Shown here one piece after another: positions 8,422-16,680 of a DNA stretch of 54,371 nucleotides. The notes under the pieces are model-generated. The model ran no database searches, was not told where the DNA came from, and saw only the letters and a list, made by a program, of their open reading frames with translations. The stretch spans positions 1-54,371 of the forward strand of contig JAIXZE010000020.1 in assembly GCA_027489875.1 (NCBI GenBank), written 5' to 3'. Every line of letters begins with the position of its first letter. Position 1 is the stretch's first letter. The translations under genes and the position numbers were made by a program. The stretch is from Verrucomicrobiales bacterium. Its GTDB lineage: Bacteria; Verrucomicrobiota; Verrucomicrobiia; Limisphaerales; UBA9464.

Positions 8422-8450
8422 TTGACATTCGTTCCCATCGGTGTTTTCTG
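8422..8450 (+). promoter_or_regulatory. Possible sigma-70-type promoter for the GbsR-like gene
   Basis: A consensus -35 hexamer TTGACA (8422-8427) is followed after 17 bp by TTTCTG (8445-8450), a weak -10, and the gene starts at 8462. That leaves a very short leader, so the true -10 or start may differ. The nearby TGTTAC also precedes both sigma-gene copies at about 27578 and 28947, which may be chance. Confidence 0.3.
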
Positions 8451-8461
8451 TTACGCCAGAA

Positions 8462-9007
8462 ATGGCTGATGAACACACACTGAGTCCCGTGCAGCAGAAA
8501 TTCATCCTGCACTGGGGGGAGATGGGCGCCCAATGGGGTGTCAATCGGACCGTCGCCCAGATCCATGCCCTCCTGTTCATCTCGCCCCGGCCACTCCATG
8601 CAGAGGAGATCACCGACACCCTCGGCGTCGCCCGCTCAAACGTGTCGAACAGCCTCAAGGAACTCCAGGGGTGGGGCATCGTCCGCCGCGTCCATGTCAT
8701 GGGGGACCGACGGGACCACTTCGAGAGCCTCAAGGACGTGTGGGAGCTGTTCCGGACGATTGCGGACGAACGGAAAAAGCGGGAAGTGGACCCCACACTC
8801 GCGGTCTTGCGGGATTGCATCGCGGAGTCCACGAAGACCGGAGCCCCGGACAGCTACACGGAGGGCAAGCTTCGGGAGTTGCTGGGGTTCTTCGAGACGA
8901 CGACGGGCTGGTACTCGCAGTTGCGGGGATGGTCGCCGTCGGCACTTTCGCGGTTGGCGTCGATGGGGGACAAGGCGCTGAAGCTTTTGGGGGTAAGCCC
9001 CGGTTGA
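8462..9007 (+). CDS. GbsR/MarR-family transcriptional regulator
   Basis: 181 residues from the ATG at 8462 (MADEHTLSPVQQKFILHWGEMG). A winged helix-turn-helix is seen at about residues 28-80: AQIHALLFISPRPLHAEEITDTLGVARSNVSNSLKELQGWGIVRRV, then a basic wing VMGDRRDHFE. This layout is characteristic of GbsR-like MarR regulators. The C-terminal half is helical and probably dimerises. It is followed by a strong terminator and then by a DCC thiol-redox gene and an SRPBCC membrane protein gene, which are the likeliest targets, although the ligand is unknown. Confidence 0.85.
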   Translation: MADEHTLSPVQQKFILHWGEMGAQWGVNRTVAQIHALLFISPRPLHAEEITDTLGVARSNVSNSLKELQGWGIVRRVHVMGDRRDHFESLKDVWELFRTIADERKKREVDPTLAVLRDCIAESTKTGAPDSYTEGKLRELLGFFETTTGWYSQLRGWSPSALSRLASMGDKALKLLGVSPG

Positions 9008-9019
9008 GGATGGCTGGAA

Positions 9020-9049
9020 CCGGGCCTGAGAGGGCCCGGGAATTTTTTT
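9020..9049 (+). terminator. Intrinsic terminator between the regulator and the DCC gene
   Basis: A GC hairpin (CCGGGCCT at 9020-9027, loop GAG, AGGGCCCGG at 9031-9039) is followed by AA and seven T residues (9043-9049). The Shine-Dalgarno sequence of the next gene begins only a few bases later, so termination here would separate the regulator transcript from the downstream pair, or serve as an attenuator. Confidence 0.8.
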
Positions 9050-9063
9050 GAACGGAGGTTTCT

Positions 9064-9507
9064 GTGAATACTGAAAGAAACGTTGATTGTGGAGAGACTG
9101 TGAAAATGCGCGGTCGCGTCGGGTTCGACGCCCTTTGCCCCGTTTGCTCCGGCCTGCGCAACCGGTGGCATCCCGTCCTCGCCCCGCGAGGATTTCCTTT
9201 CGTGCCCCTCCAGGACCCCGCGATCGCGGATGAACTCAACCTCGCTCCCGGCGAATTGCCCGGAGAAATCCAGTTGCTGCTGGCGGATGGGCGTCGGCTG
9301 GGTGGCACGGACGCCCTGTTGTACCTCGCCCGACGCGTGTGGTGGCTGGCACCAGTGGCGTGGGTGGCGATGCTCCCCGGATTGCGGTCGGGCGTGGATG
9401 CCGCCTATGCGTGGGTCGCGCAGAACCGGCACTGCCTGGGGGACGCCTGCCGCGCTCCCTTGCGACGTCGGCATCGGGGGCATGAGGCGTTCTTCGAATC
9501 GCCCTGA
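9064..9507 (+). CDS. DCC-type thiol-disulfide oxidoreductase-like protein
   Basis: 147 residues. The GTG start at 9064 is supported by GGAGG six bases upstream; an internal Met15 is less well placed. It has the DCC family (DUF393) pattern: an N-terminal strand leading to the redox motif CPVC (Cys25-Cys28) in VGFDALCPVCSG, then LLADGRRLGGTDALLYLARRV. One hydrophobic stretch follows (WLAPVAWVAMLPGL). The usual family opening is YDGxCxxC, so this is a small variation. The C-terminus NRHCLGDACRAPLRR carries two more cysteines. It is followed 64 bp later by the SRPBCC membrane protein. Confidence 0.75.
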   Translation: MNTERNVDCGETVKMRGRVGFDALCPVCSGLRNRWHPVLAPRGFPFVPLQDPAIADELNLAPGELPGEIQLLLADGRRLGGTDALLYLARRVWWLAPVAWVAMLPGLRSGVDAAYAWVAQNRHCLGDACRAPLRRRHRGHEAFFESP

Positions 9508-9571
9508 TTCCGCTGCGATTCCACAGATGCGTTGGGTGGATCCACGGATTTCACAGATGCCAGGAGGCACG

Positions 9572-10996
9572 ATGAACCAAGTACCGGAACGGGTGGAGGC
9601 TTCGCTGGGGCAGTTGATTCTTGGACGAGGCGAGATGGGGCGACTGCGTTACGCCCTGTGGGGCCTGGGGCTCACGTTGGTGAAGTGGAACCTGGACCGG
9701 CTGCTGGGAGCCTCCCTCCTGGGTGTTTCGGAGCGGCTGGATTACCGGGCGTTGGCGCAGCTTTACCTGTGGCAATCCTTTCCGGCCGGGGTGGAGCGCG
9801 AAGGCATGCTGTGGATGCTGGCGGCGTCGCTTCCGTTCCTTTTTGCCGGCGTGATGTTCACCTTGGGACGACTGCGGTCGGCGGGGATGGCGGCGGGTTG
9901 GGTGCTGCTGTTCTTCGTGCCGGCGGTGAAGATCCTCTACTTTGTCCTGTTGAGCGGAATGCCCCGTCGGGTCCGGTCTCAGGAACCGGCGAAGGAATCG
10001 GGATGGATTCGATGGATCCCGCACAGCGCGTGGGGAGCGGCGTGTGCGGCGGTGGTACTGACGACGGTGTTCGCGCTGCTGACGACGGCCTTCGCGGTGA
10101 AGGTGGCGGACATTTATGGCTGGGCGCTGTTCGTGGGAACGCCGTTTGCGTTGGGATTTTTGTCGACCCTGCTCTTTACCGCACGGGAGCCGCGATCGTT
10201 GATGGCGTGCCTGTGGGTGACGGGCGGAGCGATGTTGCTGGCGGGCGGGGGACTGCTGCTGTTCGCCATGGAGGGTGCGGTGTGCCTCGTGATGGCGGCA
10301 CCCTTGGCCTTGGTGATCGGGATGGTGGGAACGGCGGCGGCGTGGGGCATCCGACAATCGTGGCCAGGGAACTCGTGGTCGGTGTTGCCTGCCGGATTGA
10401 TGGCGATCGCCTTGCCCGGAACGATGGGCGTCGAAGGTTGGATGGAACCGGTTTCGCCGCTGCGTCCGGTGCGGACGGAGGTCGTCGTTGCGGCTCCTCC
10501 CGAAGTCGTGTGGAAGCACGTGGTCTCCTTCTCCGAGTTGCCGCCGCCGGACGAGTTCCTGTTCCGCATCGGGCTCGCGTATCCGGTGCGTGCGGAGATG
10601 CTGGGCAGCGGGGTGGGTGCCGTGCGGCGCTGCCACTTTTCCACCGGACCGTTCGTCGAGCCGATCACCGTTTGGGATGAGCCAAACCGGTTGGCTTTCC
10701 GGGTGGAATCGAATCCGCCCCCGATGCAGGAATGGACGCCGTACGAGGACATCCACCCGCCGCACCTTGACGGGCATTTCGTGTCGCGTCAGGGGGAGTT
10801 CCTGCTGGAGCGGACCGCGAGCGGGGGCACGCGGTTGGTGGGAACGACCTGGTACGAACACCGGCTCTGGCCGGATGCCTACTGGCGGTTGTGGTCGGAC
10901 GCCATCATCCACCGTATCCACTTGCGGGTCCTGCGCCACGTGCAGGCGTTGTCGGAGGCGGAGATTTCCGGGGCTGCGGGGCCTGCGAAGCGGTAA
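9572..10996 (+). CDS. Polytopic membrane protein with C-terminal SRPBCC-like domain
   Basis: 474 residues; the ATG at 9572 has AGGAGG four bases upstream, which overrides the much longer open frame extending to 9230. The first ~310 residues contain roughly seven to eight hydrophobic segments, such as WVLLFFVPAVKILYFVLLSG and AACAAVVLTTVFALLTTAFAV. From about 320 the protein becomes soluble: VRTEVVVAAPPEVVWKHVVSF is the typical opening of a START/polyketide-cyclase (SRPBCC) domain, ending with GTTWYEHRLWPDAYWRLW. Such domains bind hydrophobic ligands. With the GbsR-like regulator and the DCC protein it forms a group whose function I cannot name. Confidence 0.75.
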   Translation: MNQVPERVEASLGQLILGRGEMGRLRYALWGLGLTLVKWNLDRLLGASLLGVSERLDYRALAQLYLWQSFPAGVEREGMLWMLAASLPFLFAGVMFTLGRLRSAGMAAGWVLLFFVPAVKILYFVLLSGMPRRVRSQEPAKESGWIRWIPHSAWGAACAAVVLTTVFALLTTAFAVKVADIYGWALFVGTPFALGFLSTLLFTAREPRSLMACLWVTGGAMLLAGGGLLLFAMEGAVCLVMAAPLALVIGMVGTAAAWGIRQSWPGNSWSVLPAGLMAIALPGTMGVEGWMEPVSPLRPVRTEVVVAAPPEVVWKHVVSFSELPPPDEFLFRIGLAYPVRAEMLGSGVGAVRRCHFSTGPFVEPITVWDEPNRLAFRVESNPPPMQEWTPYEDIHPPHLDGHFVSRQGEFLLERTASGGTRLVGTTWYEHRLWPDAYWRLWSDAIIHRIHLRVLRHVQALSEAEISGAAGPAKR

Positions 10997-11005
10997 GGTC
11001 CGCCG

Positions 11006-12334
11006 TTACTGGATGGGCAGCACCAGATCGAGGCGGTTGGTGCCGCGCAGGACGGTGGCCGGCACGGAACCTCCCGGATTGAACCGGGTGAGTGCGGAAC
11101 CGATCCACTGGCTCTCCGTGATCCGATTCGTGCGGCCTTCGAGGGCGACGAGGATGTCGTCCTTCCGGAAGCCAGCCTTCTTCGCTGCGGCATGATGCCC
11201 GTATTCGCCCGCGTGGCGGACACGCAGTGCCATGGAGTCCGCAGTGATGCCGTGTTCGCGGCGCTCGGCATCGGTCAGGTCCTGGAGTTGGAGCCCGCCG
11301 GATGCCATCGCGCGCATTCCCCAGGTTCCCACCCTGCGGGAGATGTCGGCAGCCTGCCGCCAACCCTCCGGAAGCGTGACGTCCAGGGTGCGCACACTCC
11401 CGTTGCGGCGAATGGATGCCTGGATGCGGACAGTGGTCGGTTGGCGGTGGAGTGCCCAGCTGAAGTCCGCCGGGGAGATCAAGGGTTGGCCGGCGAAACG
11501 CTCGATGTCGTCGCCGGGTAGGAAACCCGCGCGGGCGGCGATGGATCCCGGCGCGACGGACATCACGCGGGCCACCTGATCATCGGCGAGGACGAGACCG
11601 ACGGTCTCGGGCGCAGGGTTTGGATAGATGAGGGATTCCGGCAGGGTTTGCTGCTGGTTGCGCAAGGTGACCCGGAGACCGTCGTTGACCTGGTGGCAAT
11701 GGACGCAACTGGGAACGACCTTGCCGCTCCAGTTCAGGAAGGGGGTGTACTTGCCGGCGAGACCGGGGATCTCAACGGGGGTCTTGTACGCGATTGGTGC
11801 ACCCTGTTTGCCGGCGAGGGATTCGCGGTTGGCGGGGTAGCCGACGTGCAGGTCGAGGGCGGATTGCAAAGCGGCGCGATAACCGGCAGTGGCGGTTTCC
11901 TGGGAATTCTTCTGGTGCAGCCAGGACCCGTAGCGGCCGTAGACGGTGCCGTCGCCATTGAAGACCAGCGTGGTGAAGGAGAGATCGAAATCGAACTGGA
12001 AGCGGGACAGGTCGAGCGTGTTGGCGTTGATGAGACGGACGCAGACGAAGCGGTCGAGCAGGGGGCCGAGGGCGGACCCTTCCGTGAGGACCTGCGTGTC
12101 GATACCGGCGCAGGCGAGGCAGGGGACGCAGCGGAGGACGACCAGCAGGGGCTTGCCGGTGCGACGCGCCTCGGCGAAGCCACGATCGACGTCATTGTAG
12201 ATCCAGCGGGGATCGTTCTCCCGCGCCGCGCGGTCCTGGCGCACGGCACCTTCCCGGTCCTTGACGGTTTCGGCGTGTGCGCACGCGGAGGCGGCAAGGG
12301 CCAGCAAGCCGCAAAGGAGGATTCGATGGATCAT
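11006..12334 (-). CDS. Exported thioredoxin-fold/PDZ protein with a CxxCH motif
   Basis: 442 residues from the ATG at 12334; the open frame extends upstream, but that part overlaps the previous gene and lacks protein character. An N-terminal signal (LLCGLLALAASACAHA) leads to a Trx-like domain with GKPLLVVLRCVPCLACAG, where Cys69, Cys72 and Cys75 lie at the redox site. A CVHCH motif at 210-214 looks like a haem c attachment site. Two PDZ domains follow, about 245-325 and 375-440. I recall related proteins named Trx7/PDZ (seleno)proteins in Planctomycetes and Verrucomicrobia; this copy uses cysteine. It is last in a three-gene operon, 11 bp after the pectate-lyase-like gene. Confidence 0.75.
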   Translation of the reverse strand: MIHRILLCGLLALAASACAHAETVKDREGAVRQDRAARENDPRWIYNDVDRGFAEARRTGKPLLVVLRCVPCLACAGIDTQVLTEGSALGPLLDRFVCVRLINANTLDLSRFQFDFDLSFTTLVFNGDGTVYGRYGSWLHQKNSQETATAGYRAALQSALDLHVGYPANRESLAGKQGAPIAYKTPVEIPGLAGKYTPFLNWSGKVVPSCVHCHQVNDGLRVTLRNQQQTLPESLIYPNPAPETVGLVLADDQVARVMSVAPGSIAARAGFLPGDDIERFAGQPLISPADFSWALHRQPTTVRIQASIRRNGSVRTLDVTLPEGWRQAADISRRVGTWGMRAMASGGLQLQDLTDAERREHGITADSMALRVRHAGEYGHHAAAKKAGFRKDDILVALEGRTNRITESQWIGSALTRFNPGGSVPATVLRGTNRLDLVLPIQ

Positions 12335-12345
12335 GGGAGGATGGG

Positions 12346-14229
12346 TCAACGCTTCGGGAGCCGGCCCGAATACGGTGTCGTGGAGCCTTGTTCCTTGCCG
12401 AGGCTTTTGGTTTCGGTGCCGCGGGTCTCCTGGACGCGGACGGCGAACGGATCGCCGTTGTAGCAGACTTCGCTGAAGAAGGCCCAGACGGCGGAATCGC
12501 GGTTTACGAACATGGGGGCGAGCTTCCCGGCAGTGGTGGTGTAGCTGAAGCCACCGAGGACTTCGCTGCGTCCGCCCCTCTCGGTGGCGAGGAGAGTCCC
12601 GCCGCGCTCCGTCTTGTAGCCGATGATCCAGACGTCGCTGCCGTCGTTGAGGAGATGTGTGCCTTCGTTCTCGATGTTGAGCTGGCGGGCCCAGAGTTTC
12701 TGCTGTCGCAGGACGAGCTTGTGGGTCACGACATCCTCGAAGAACCACTCGGAACCTTTCGCCCGGGAGGTGGTGGTGAGATCGCAATCGGAGACGCTGC
12801 GCAGGACCAGCGTTCGCGGTGTGTCGACTTCCAGTCCTCCGTGGATGTGGGAGAAATGCTCGAAAACGACGACGGGCGCATCGCCATCGCCGAGGCGGAA
12901 GTCCGGATGCACACGCGCCTGATAGTCGATCATGCCGCCGGTGCCGATGATGCGGCGGACCTTGCCGCGGATCTCGATCGTCTTCTTCAGGGCGTAGTTG
13001 CCGGGCAGGAAAACCGTCGTCGCACCGGAGTCCATCGCACGCTGGATGGCCTCCGAGGAATCCTTCACGCCGTGTGGATCCGCGCCGAAGTCGGTCGCGT
13101 TGGCCCAGGTGGCGGGAGGATCGGCGGGCACTTCCGGGGTTTCCTTCACCGGAAGCCGCAGGGATTCCTTGGGCGACGGAAACGCCTGGGTTGCCGGATG
13201 CGAGGCATACTCGGCGAGGGTTGGCCCGGCGGTTGTCGGTTGATCGGTGCTGCCGAGGCGATAGGCAGCCGCGGAGTCGGGGGTGTGGGAGACGTCGCCG
13301 AGGGCGCGCTTGTAGCCGGAGGTCCGGATGTCGCGCAGGAAGAGGCGGCCGCCGTTGAAGTTGATGATTCCGGGCTTCTGGGACGCGGCACCCACACCGG
13401 TGAGCGTGGCCTCGATCAGGCAGAGGGTGCCGTAGGTGCTGAGGGCGGGCACGGCGTTGCTGCTGCGCAGCCCGCGGATGCTGATCGCTTGTCCCTCGTT
13501 CACGAATCCCACTTCGGACTGCCCGGACAGGAAGAGGTTCTCGAACACCTGCCCGTTCACCGCACGACCCGTGGCAATTCCCCGACGGAAGCCCACTACC
13601 TCACAATTCCGGACAAGCAGCGGGCCGTTCATGTCGCGATGGGCGAGGTCAAGTCCGGTGTGCCCACTTCCAGCACCGGCGACGAAGCGGCAGTTGCGGA
13701 CGGCTCCGGAATTGTTGGAGTAGAACTGGAGCGCCACCGCGCCCGGATTCCCGCTGCCGACATCGAACGTCAGGTTCTCGACGTAGTTGTGGAACCAGTC
13801 GGCCGAGCCGAATCCGCCGCACCAGAGGATGGCCTGCGGCTTCGTGGGATCGGTGAAGGTTCCGTCCTTCAGCCGGAAGACGGACGCTTCCCGCGATTCG
13901 CCGCAGAGGAAGGTCTTTCCCCAATTGTCGCGTCCGCCGAACGATTTTGGCCACTTCAGGGTGGTGCTGATGAGGTAGGTGCCCTTGGGGAAATACAGGA
14001 TGTGGTGTCGCCCCACGTGGTCGTTGAAGGCCCGCTGGAGGGATTCCGTGTCGTCGGTGATGCCGTCTGCCTTCGCCGAATAAGGAGGACGGGTGACGTC
14101 GATGACGCTTTCAGAAGCGGGGTAGGACGCCGAACGGAGCGTGAGGGTCGCGGGTCCAAGGAGCCACGCCACAAGGAAGATTTTCGGGACGATGGCGAGA
14201 AGGTCAACGCGGTGGAATCGGTGGCTCAC
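12346..14229 (-). CDS. Exported pectate-lyase-superfamily (beta-helix) protein
   Basis: About 627 residues if a GTG at 14229 is the start. That codon gives a signal peptide (LLAIVPKIFLVAWLLGPATL) and begins 13 bp after the alkyltransferase-like gene ends. No ATG is suitably placed, so the start is uncertain. Two pectate-lyase-3-type openings are seen: PPYSAKADGITDDTESLQRAF with FPKGTYLISTTL, and ATDFGADPHGVKDSSEAIQRAM with FLPGNYALKKTI. This suggests two beta-helix units in one chain. Family members cleave or bind polysaccharides, but the catalytic residues are not obvious and the substrate is unknown. It is the middle gene of the operon. Confidence 0.8.
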   Translation of the reverse strand: MSHRFHRVDLLAIVPKIFLVAWLLGPATLTLRSASYPASESVIDVTRPPYSAKADGITDDTESLQRAFNDHVGRHHILYFPKGTYLISTTLKWPKSFGGRDNWGKTFLCGESREASVFRLKDGTFTDPTKPQAILWCGGFGSADWFHNYVENLTFDVGSGNPGAVALQFYSNNSGAVRNCRFVAGAGSGHTGLDLAHRDMNGPLLVRNCEVVGFRRGIATGRAVNGQVFENLFLSGQSEVGFVNEGQAISIRGLRSSNAVPALSTYGTLCLIEATLTGVGAASQKPGIINFNGGRLFLRDIRTSGYKRALGDVSHTPDSAAAYRLGSTDQPTTAGPTLAEYASHPATQAFPSPKESLRLPVKETPEVPADPPATWANATDFGADPHGVKDSSEAIQRAMDSGATTVFLPGNYALKKTIEIRGKVRRIIGTGGMIDYQARVHPDFRLGDGDAPVVVFEHFSHIHGGLEVDTPRTLVLRSVSDCDLTTTSRAKGSEWFFEDVVTHKLVLRQQKLWARQLNIENEGTHLLNDGSDVWIIGYKTERGGTLLATERGGRSEVLGGFSYTTTAGKLAPMFVNRDSAVWAFFSEVCYNGDPFAVRVQETRGTETKSLGKEQGSTTPYSGRLPKR

Positions 14230-14242
14230 ACCGCATGGAGTC

Positions 14243-14707
14243 TCATTGCCGGGCGCGGCGGTCAACCCGGGGGCTAGGCATCGGGAGTTCCACGCCTTCC
14301 TCGCGAAGGCGTCGGAGCTGTTCGTGTGGGGCACCGGGGAACTTGGGATTGGGCCGTCCTTCCTTGGTGAGGACGCGCCACCAGGGCGAGACTCTGGAGG
14401 TATCCCCGGCGAGTGCGGCCTCCTCGGATGCGTGGGCGACGATGTTGGAGAAGATGCCAGTGACGAGCGGGCAGGTGCTGTCCGCCTGGTGCAGTCGGGC
14501 CATCTCCTCGCGCACCTGGGGAGCCGTCCGGGTCTGGCCCCGCGGGATGGTCCGGATGGCGGCGTCGACCATGAGGGGACTGGGGATGAGCAGGCGGCCT
14601 GGCTGGAAGGGACCGGACTTGGGGCCGGTGGGCGCATCCACGATCCGCGGCAGGTCTTTGGAGTCTTCGAGCTTTTGTCGCCATGTCTTGCGGGTCGACG
14701 TCTTCAT
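14243..14707 (-). CDS. MGMT-family (alkyltransferase-like) DNA-repair protein
   Basis: 154 residues from the ATG at 14707 (MKTSTRKTWRQKL); the much longer upstream frame runs antisense to the sulfatase and is discounted. It matches small MGMT-family proteins with helix-turn-helix-like DNA contacts (PRGQTRTAPQVREEMARLH), a central TCPLVTGIFSNIVAHASEEAA with Cys79, and the ending WWRVLTKEGRPNPKFPGAPHEQLRRLREEGVEL. The classical PCHRV acceptor motif of O6-alkylguanine transferases is absent, and a CP motif sits where these homologues carry theirs. It may repair or flag alkylated bases. It is the first gene of the operon with the beta-helix and Trx/PDZ genes, an odd pairing of functions. Confidence 0.8.
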   Translation of the reverse strand: MKTSTRKTWRQKLEDSKDLPRIVDAPTGPKSGPFQPGRLLIPSPLMVDAAIRTIPRGQTRTAPQVREEMARLHQADSTCPLVTGIFSNIVAHASEEAALAGDTSRVSPWWRVLTKEGRPNPKFPGAPHEQLRRLREEGVELPMPSPRVDRRARQ

Positions 14708-14766
14708 GCGGTGTTGGGGAGTGTGGGAGATTCCGGTTCCCGGACGCCAGTTCCCAGTTCGTCCTG

Positions 14767-14864
14767 ATGAAGGCCGCGTGCCCTCACGCGGCGCAGGCTC
14801 CAAACTTGAATCTTCAAATTTGAAACTCCCCCAATCCGCCGGGTGAGGGCACCCGGCCTTCAGA
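14767..14864. repeat. Two REP-like GC hairpins (family 3)
   Basis: Units at about 14767-14795 (AAGGCCGCGTGCCCTCACGCGGCG) and 14836-14862 (reverse orientation, CCGGGTG...CACCCGG type) flank an AT-richer stretch with direct and inverted copies of TTGAATCTTCAA-like sequence. They occupy the divergent space between the alkyltransferase-like gene and the sulfatase. The same hairpins occur near 7.9, 16.6 and 30.5 kb. Confidence 0.75.
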
Positions 14865-14926
14865 TTGAAGTTTACGGCTCTGGAGACTGGGAATTGTGAG
14901 TGGACCGTTGAAGGATCCGGGATCCC

Positions 14927-16393
14927 ATGAAGTGTGTCGATTTCACTGGAGGCGTTGTTGGTGACCTTGCAAGCGGTCGTGCGATGCGCTGGGCGGCATT
15001 GCTGTCCGGGTTCATTCTGTGGATGGGTCTGGGCACGGCGAGGACGGCATCGGCCGCTACCGCCGCAAAACCGAACATCGTCTTCATCCTTGCCGACGAT
15101 CTCGGGTACGGGGATCTCGGGTGCTATGGGCAGGAGCGCATTCGGACGCCCCGGCTGGATCGGATGGCGCGGGAGGGCACACGGTTCACGCAGGTGTATT
15201 CCGGGGCGACGGTTTGTGCGCCGTCGCGATGCGTCCTGATGACGGGAAAGCACACGGGCCACGGGCGGGTGCGGGGCAACGCCGGACAAGCCAACCCGCT
15301 GGCGCAGTCCCTCCGCTTCGGCGACGTGACGGTCGCGCGGGTGTTGTCGGATGCGGGTTACCGGACGGGATTGGTGGGCAAATGGGGGTTGGGGGATGCG
15401 GTCGTTGCCGAACCGGGATTGCCCGAGCGCCATGGGTTCGAGCACATGTTCGGTTACCTGAACCAGACCCACGCGCATAACTACTATCCGACGTTCGTGT
15501 GGCGGAACGGACAACGCGTGCCGCTGCGCAATGAGGTGACGAATGCCACGCCCAGTGGAGCCGGGGTCGCGTCGCTGCGCGTGGATTACACCCACGACCT
15601 GTTCGCCGAGGAGGCCCTGCGGTTCATCCGCGATCATCGGGACCGGACCTTCTTCCTCTACCTCGCTTTGACTGCACCGCACGCAAACAACGAGGCCGGC
15701 AAGCGTGGGATGGAAGTGCCTGACCTCGGCGAGTACGCCGGACTCGATTGGCCCGAACCGCAGAAGGGACACGCGGCCATGATCACGCTCATGGACCGCG
15801 ACGTGGGACGGGTGCTGGATCTCCTGAAGGACCTCGGCCTCGACGAGAAGACGGTGGTGGTGTTCACGTCGGACAATGGACCGCATCGGGAGGGTGGAAA
15901 TGATCCGGCCTTCAATCGCAGCAGTGGACCCTTCCGCGGGATCAAACGGAACCACACGGATGGCGGGATCCGGGTGCCGATGATCGTGCGCTGGCCGGGG
16001 ACGGTGCCGTCGGAACGGGTGGATGGGAGCCTGTGGTGGTTTGCGGATGTCCTTCCCACCCTGGCGGAGTTGGCGGGGGCTCCGGTGCCGTCGGGCGTGG
16101 ATGGGGTGAGCGTGATGAAGACGTGGAAGGGCGGACGCCAACCGGAACTCGATGACCGGTTCCTGTACTGGGAATTCCACGAGGGCGGCTTTCAGCAAGC
16201 GGGTCGGTGGAAGCAGTGGAAGATCCTGCGGAACCGGAAGGACGGTCCTTCGGAACTCTACGACCTGTCGCGCGACGTGGGGGAGTCGGACAACGTGGCT
16301 GCGGCGCATCCCGAACTGGTGTGCGATTTGGAGGAGCGCCTGAAGGCCGCGCGGGTGGACTCGGAGGATTGGCCGGTCGGGGGAAGGCGGTGA
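14927..16393 (+). CDS. Exported sulfatase (formylglycine-dependent, S1 family)
   Basis: 488 residues if the ATG at 14927 is used. A start at 14984 gives a cleaner signal peptide (MRWAALLSGFILWMGLGTARTASA), and neither has a strong Shine-Dalgarno. KPNIVFILADDLGYGDLGCYG provides the metal-binding Asp pair. The activation motif CAPSR has Cys97, which an anaerobic- or FGE-type enzyme would convert to formylglycine. GKWGLG, FTSDNGPH and GIRVPMIVRWPG are further sulfatase hallmarks. It should hydrolyse sulfate esters, probably on polysaccharides, in the periplasm or outside the cell. No maturase gene is adjacent. Confidence 0.95.
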   Translation: MKCVDFTGGVVGDLASGRAMRWAALLSGFILWMGLGTARTASAATAAKPNIVFILADDLGYGDLGCYGQERIRTPRLDRMAREGTRFTQVYSGATVCAPSRCVLMTGKHTGHGRVRGNAGQANPLAQSLRFGDVTVARVLSDAGYRTGLVGKWGLGDAVVAEPGLPERHGFEHMFGYLNQTHAHNYYPTFVWRNGQRVPLRNEVTNATPSGAGVASLRVDYTHDLFAEEALRFIRDHRDRTFFLYLALTAPHANNEAGKRGMEVPDLGEYAGLDWPEPQKGHAAMITLMDRDVGRVLDLLKDLGLDEKTVVVFTSDNGPHREGGNDPAFNRSSGPFRGIKRNHTDGGIRVPMIVRWPGTVPSERVDGSLWWFADVLPTLAELAGAPVPSGVDGVSVMKTWKGGRQPELDDRFLYWEFHEGGFQQAGRWKQWKILRNRKDGPSELYDLSRDVGESDNVAAAHPELVCDLEERLKAARVDSEDWPVGGRR

Positions 16394-16430
16394 GCTGGGC
16401 GGTGAGGTCGGAGGCGTTGTAGGGTCATTG

Positions 16431-16516
16431 CAATGGGGTCGCGTCCATAAATTGTACATTTGCCCGGCGATCGTACTCCTCCACCAAATGTATAATATTT
16501 AGACGCGACCCCATTG
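16431..16516. repeat. Family 1 element A: 32-bp inverted arms, 22-bp loop
   Basis: The left arm 16431-16462 and right arm 16485-16516 are inverted copies matching at 28 of 32 positions. Both outer ends read CAATGGGGTCGCGTC before an AT-rich inner half ending TACATTTG. The central 22 bp differ from those of the second copy at 30391-30477. No coding capacity is present. Structure and size fit a non-autonomous element mobilised in trans, for example by a REP-associated Y1 transposase; I recall similar CGACCCCATTG-type palindromes near such genes in Verrucomicrobia. A family 3 hairpin begins about 9 bp after it. Confidence 0.8.
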
Positions 16517-16523
16517 TCTTTCC

Positions 16524-16660
16524 AACCGCCGCGTGGGGGCACGCGGCCTACAAGGGAGATCCCAGAACCCAGATGCCAGATGCCAGAACCGTGGTTGAAG
16601 GCCGGGTGCCCTCACCCGGCGGTGGTGAAGGATCCGCCGCGTGAGGGCACGCGGCCTACA
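16524..16660. repeat. Three REP-like GC hairpins (family 3)
   Basis: Units at 16524-16552, 16595-16622 and 16634-16660 alternate in orientation (CCGCGTG...CACGCGG and CCGGGTG...CACCCGG). Between them is a run of CCAGATGCCAGA-like short repeats. They separate the sulfatase from the P-type ATPase, which are convergent, and follow family 1 element A directly. Confidence 0.8.
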
Positions 16661-16680
16661 GATCAGGGTTCCCAGAGACC

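Noticed and set aside
14708..16459. N-terminal extension of the alkyltransferase-like gene to 738 residues
   Set aside because: The extension is antisense to the sulfatase and reads as Pro/His/Arg-rich shadow sequence; the family length is met from the ATG at 14707.
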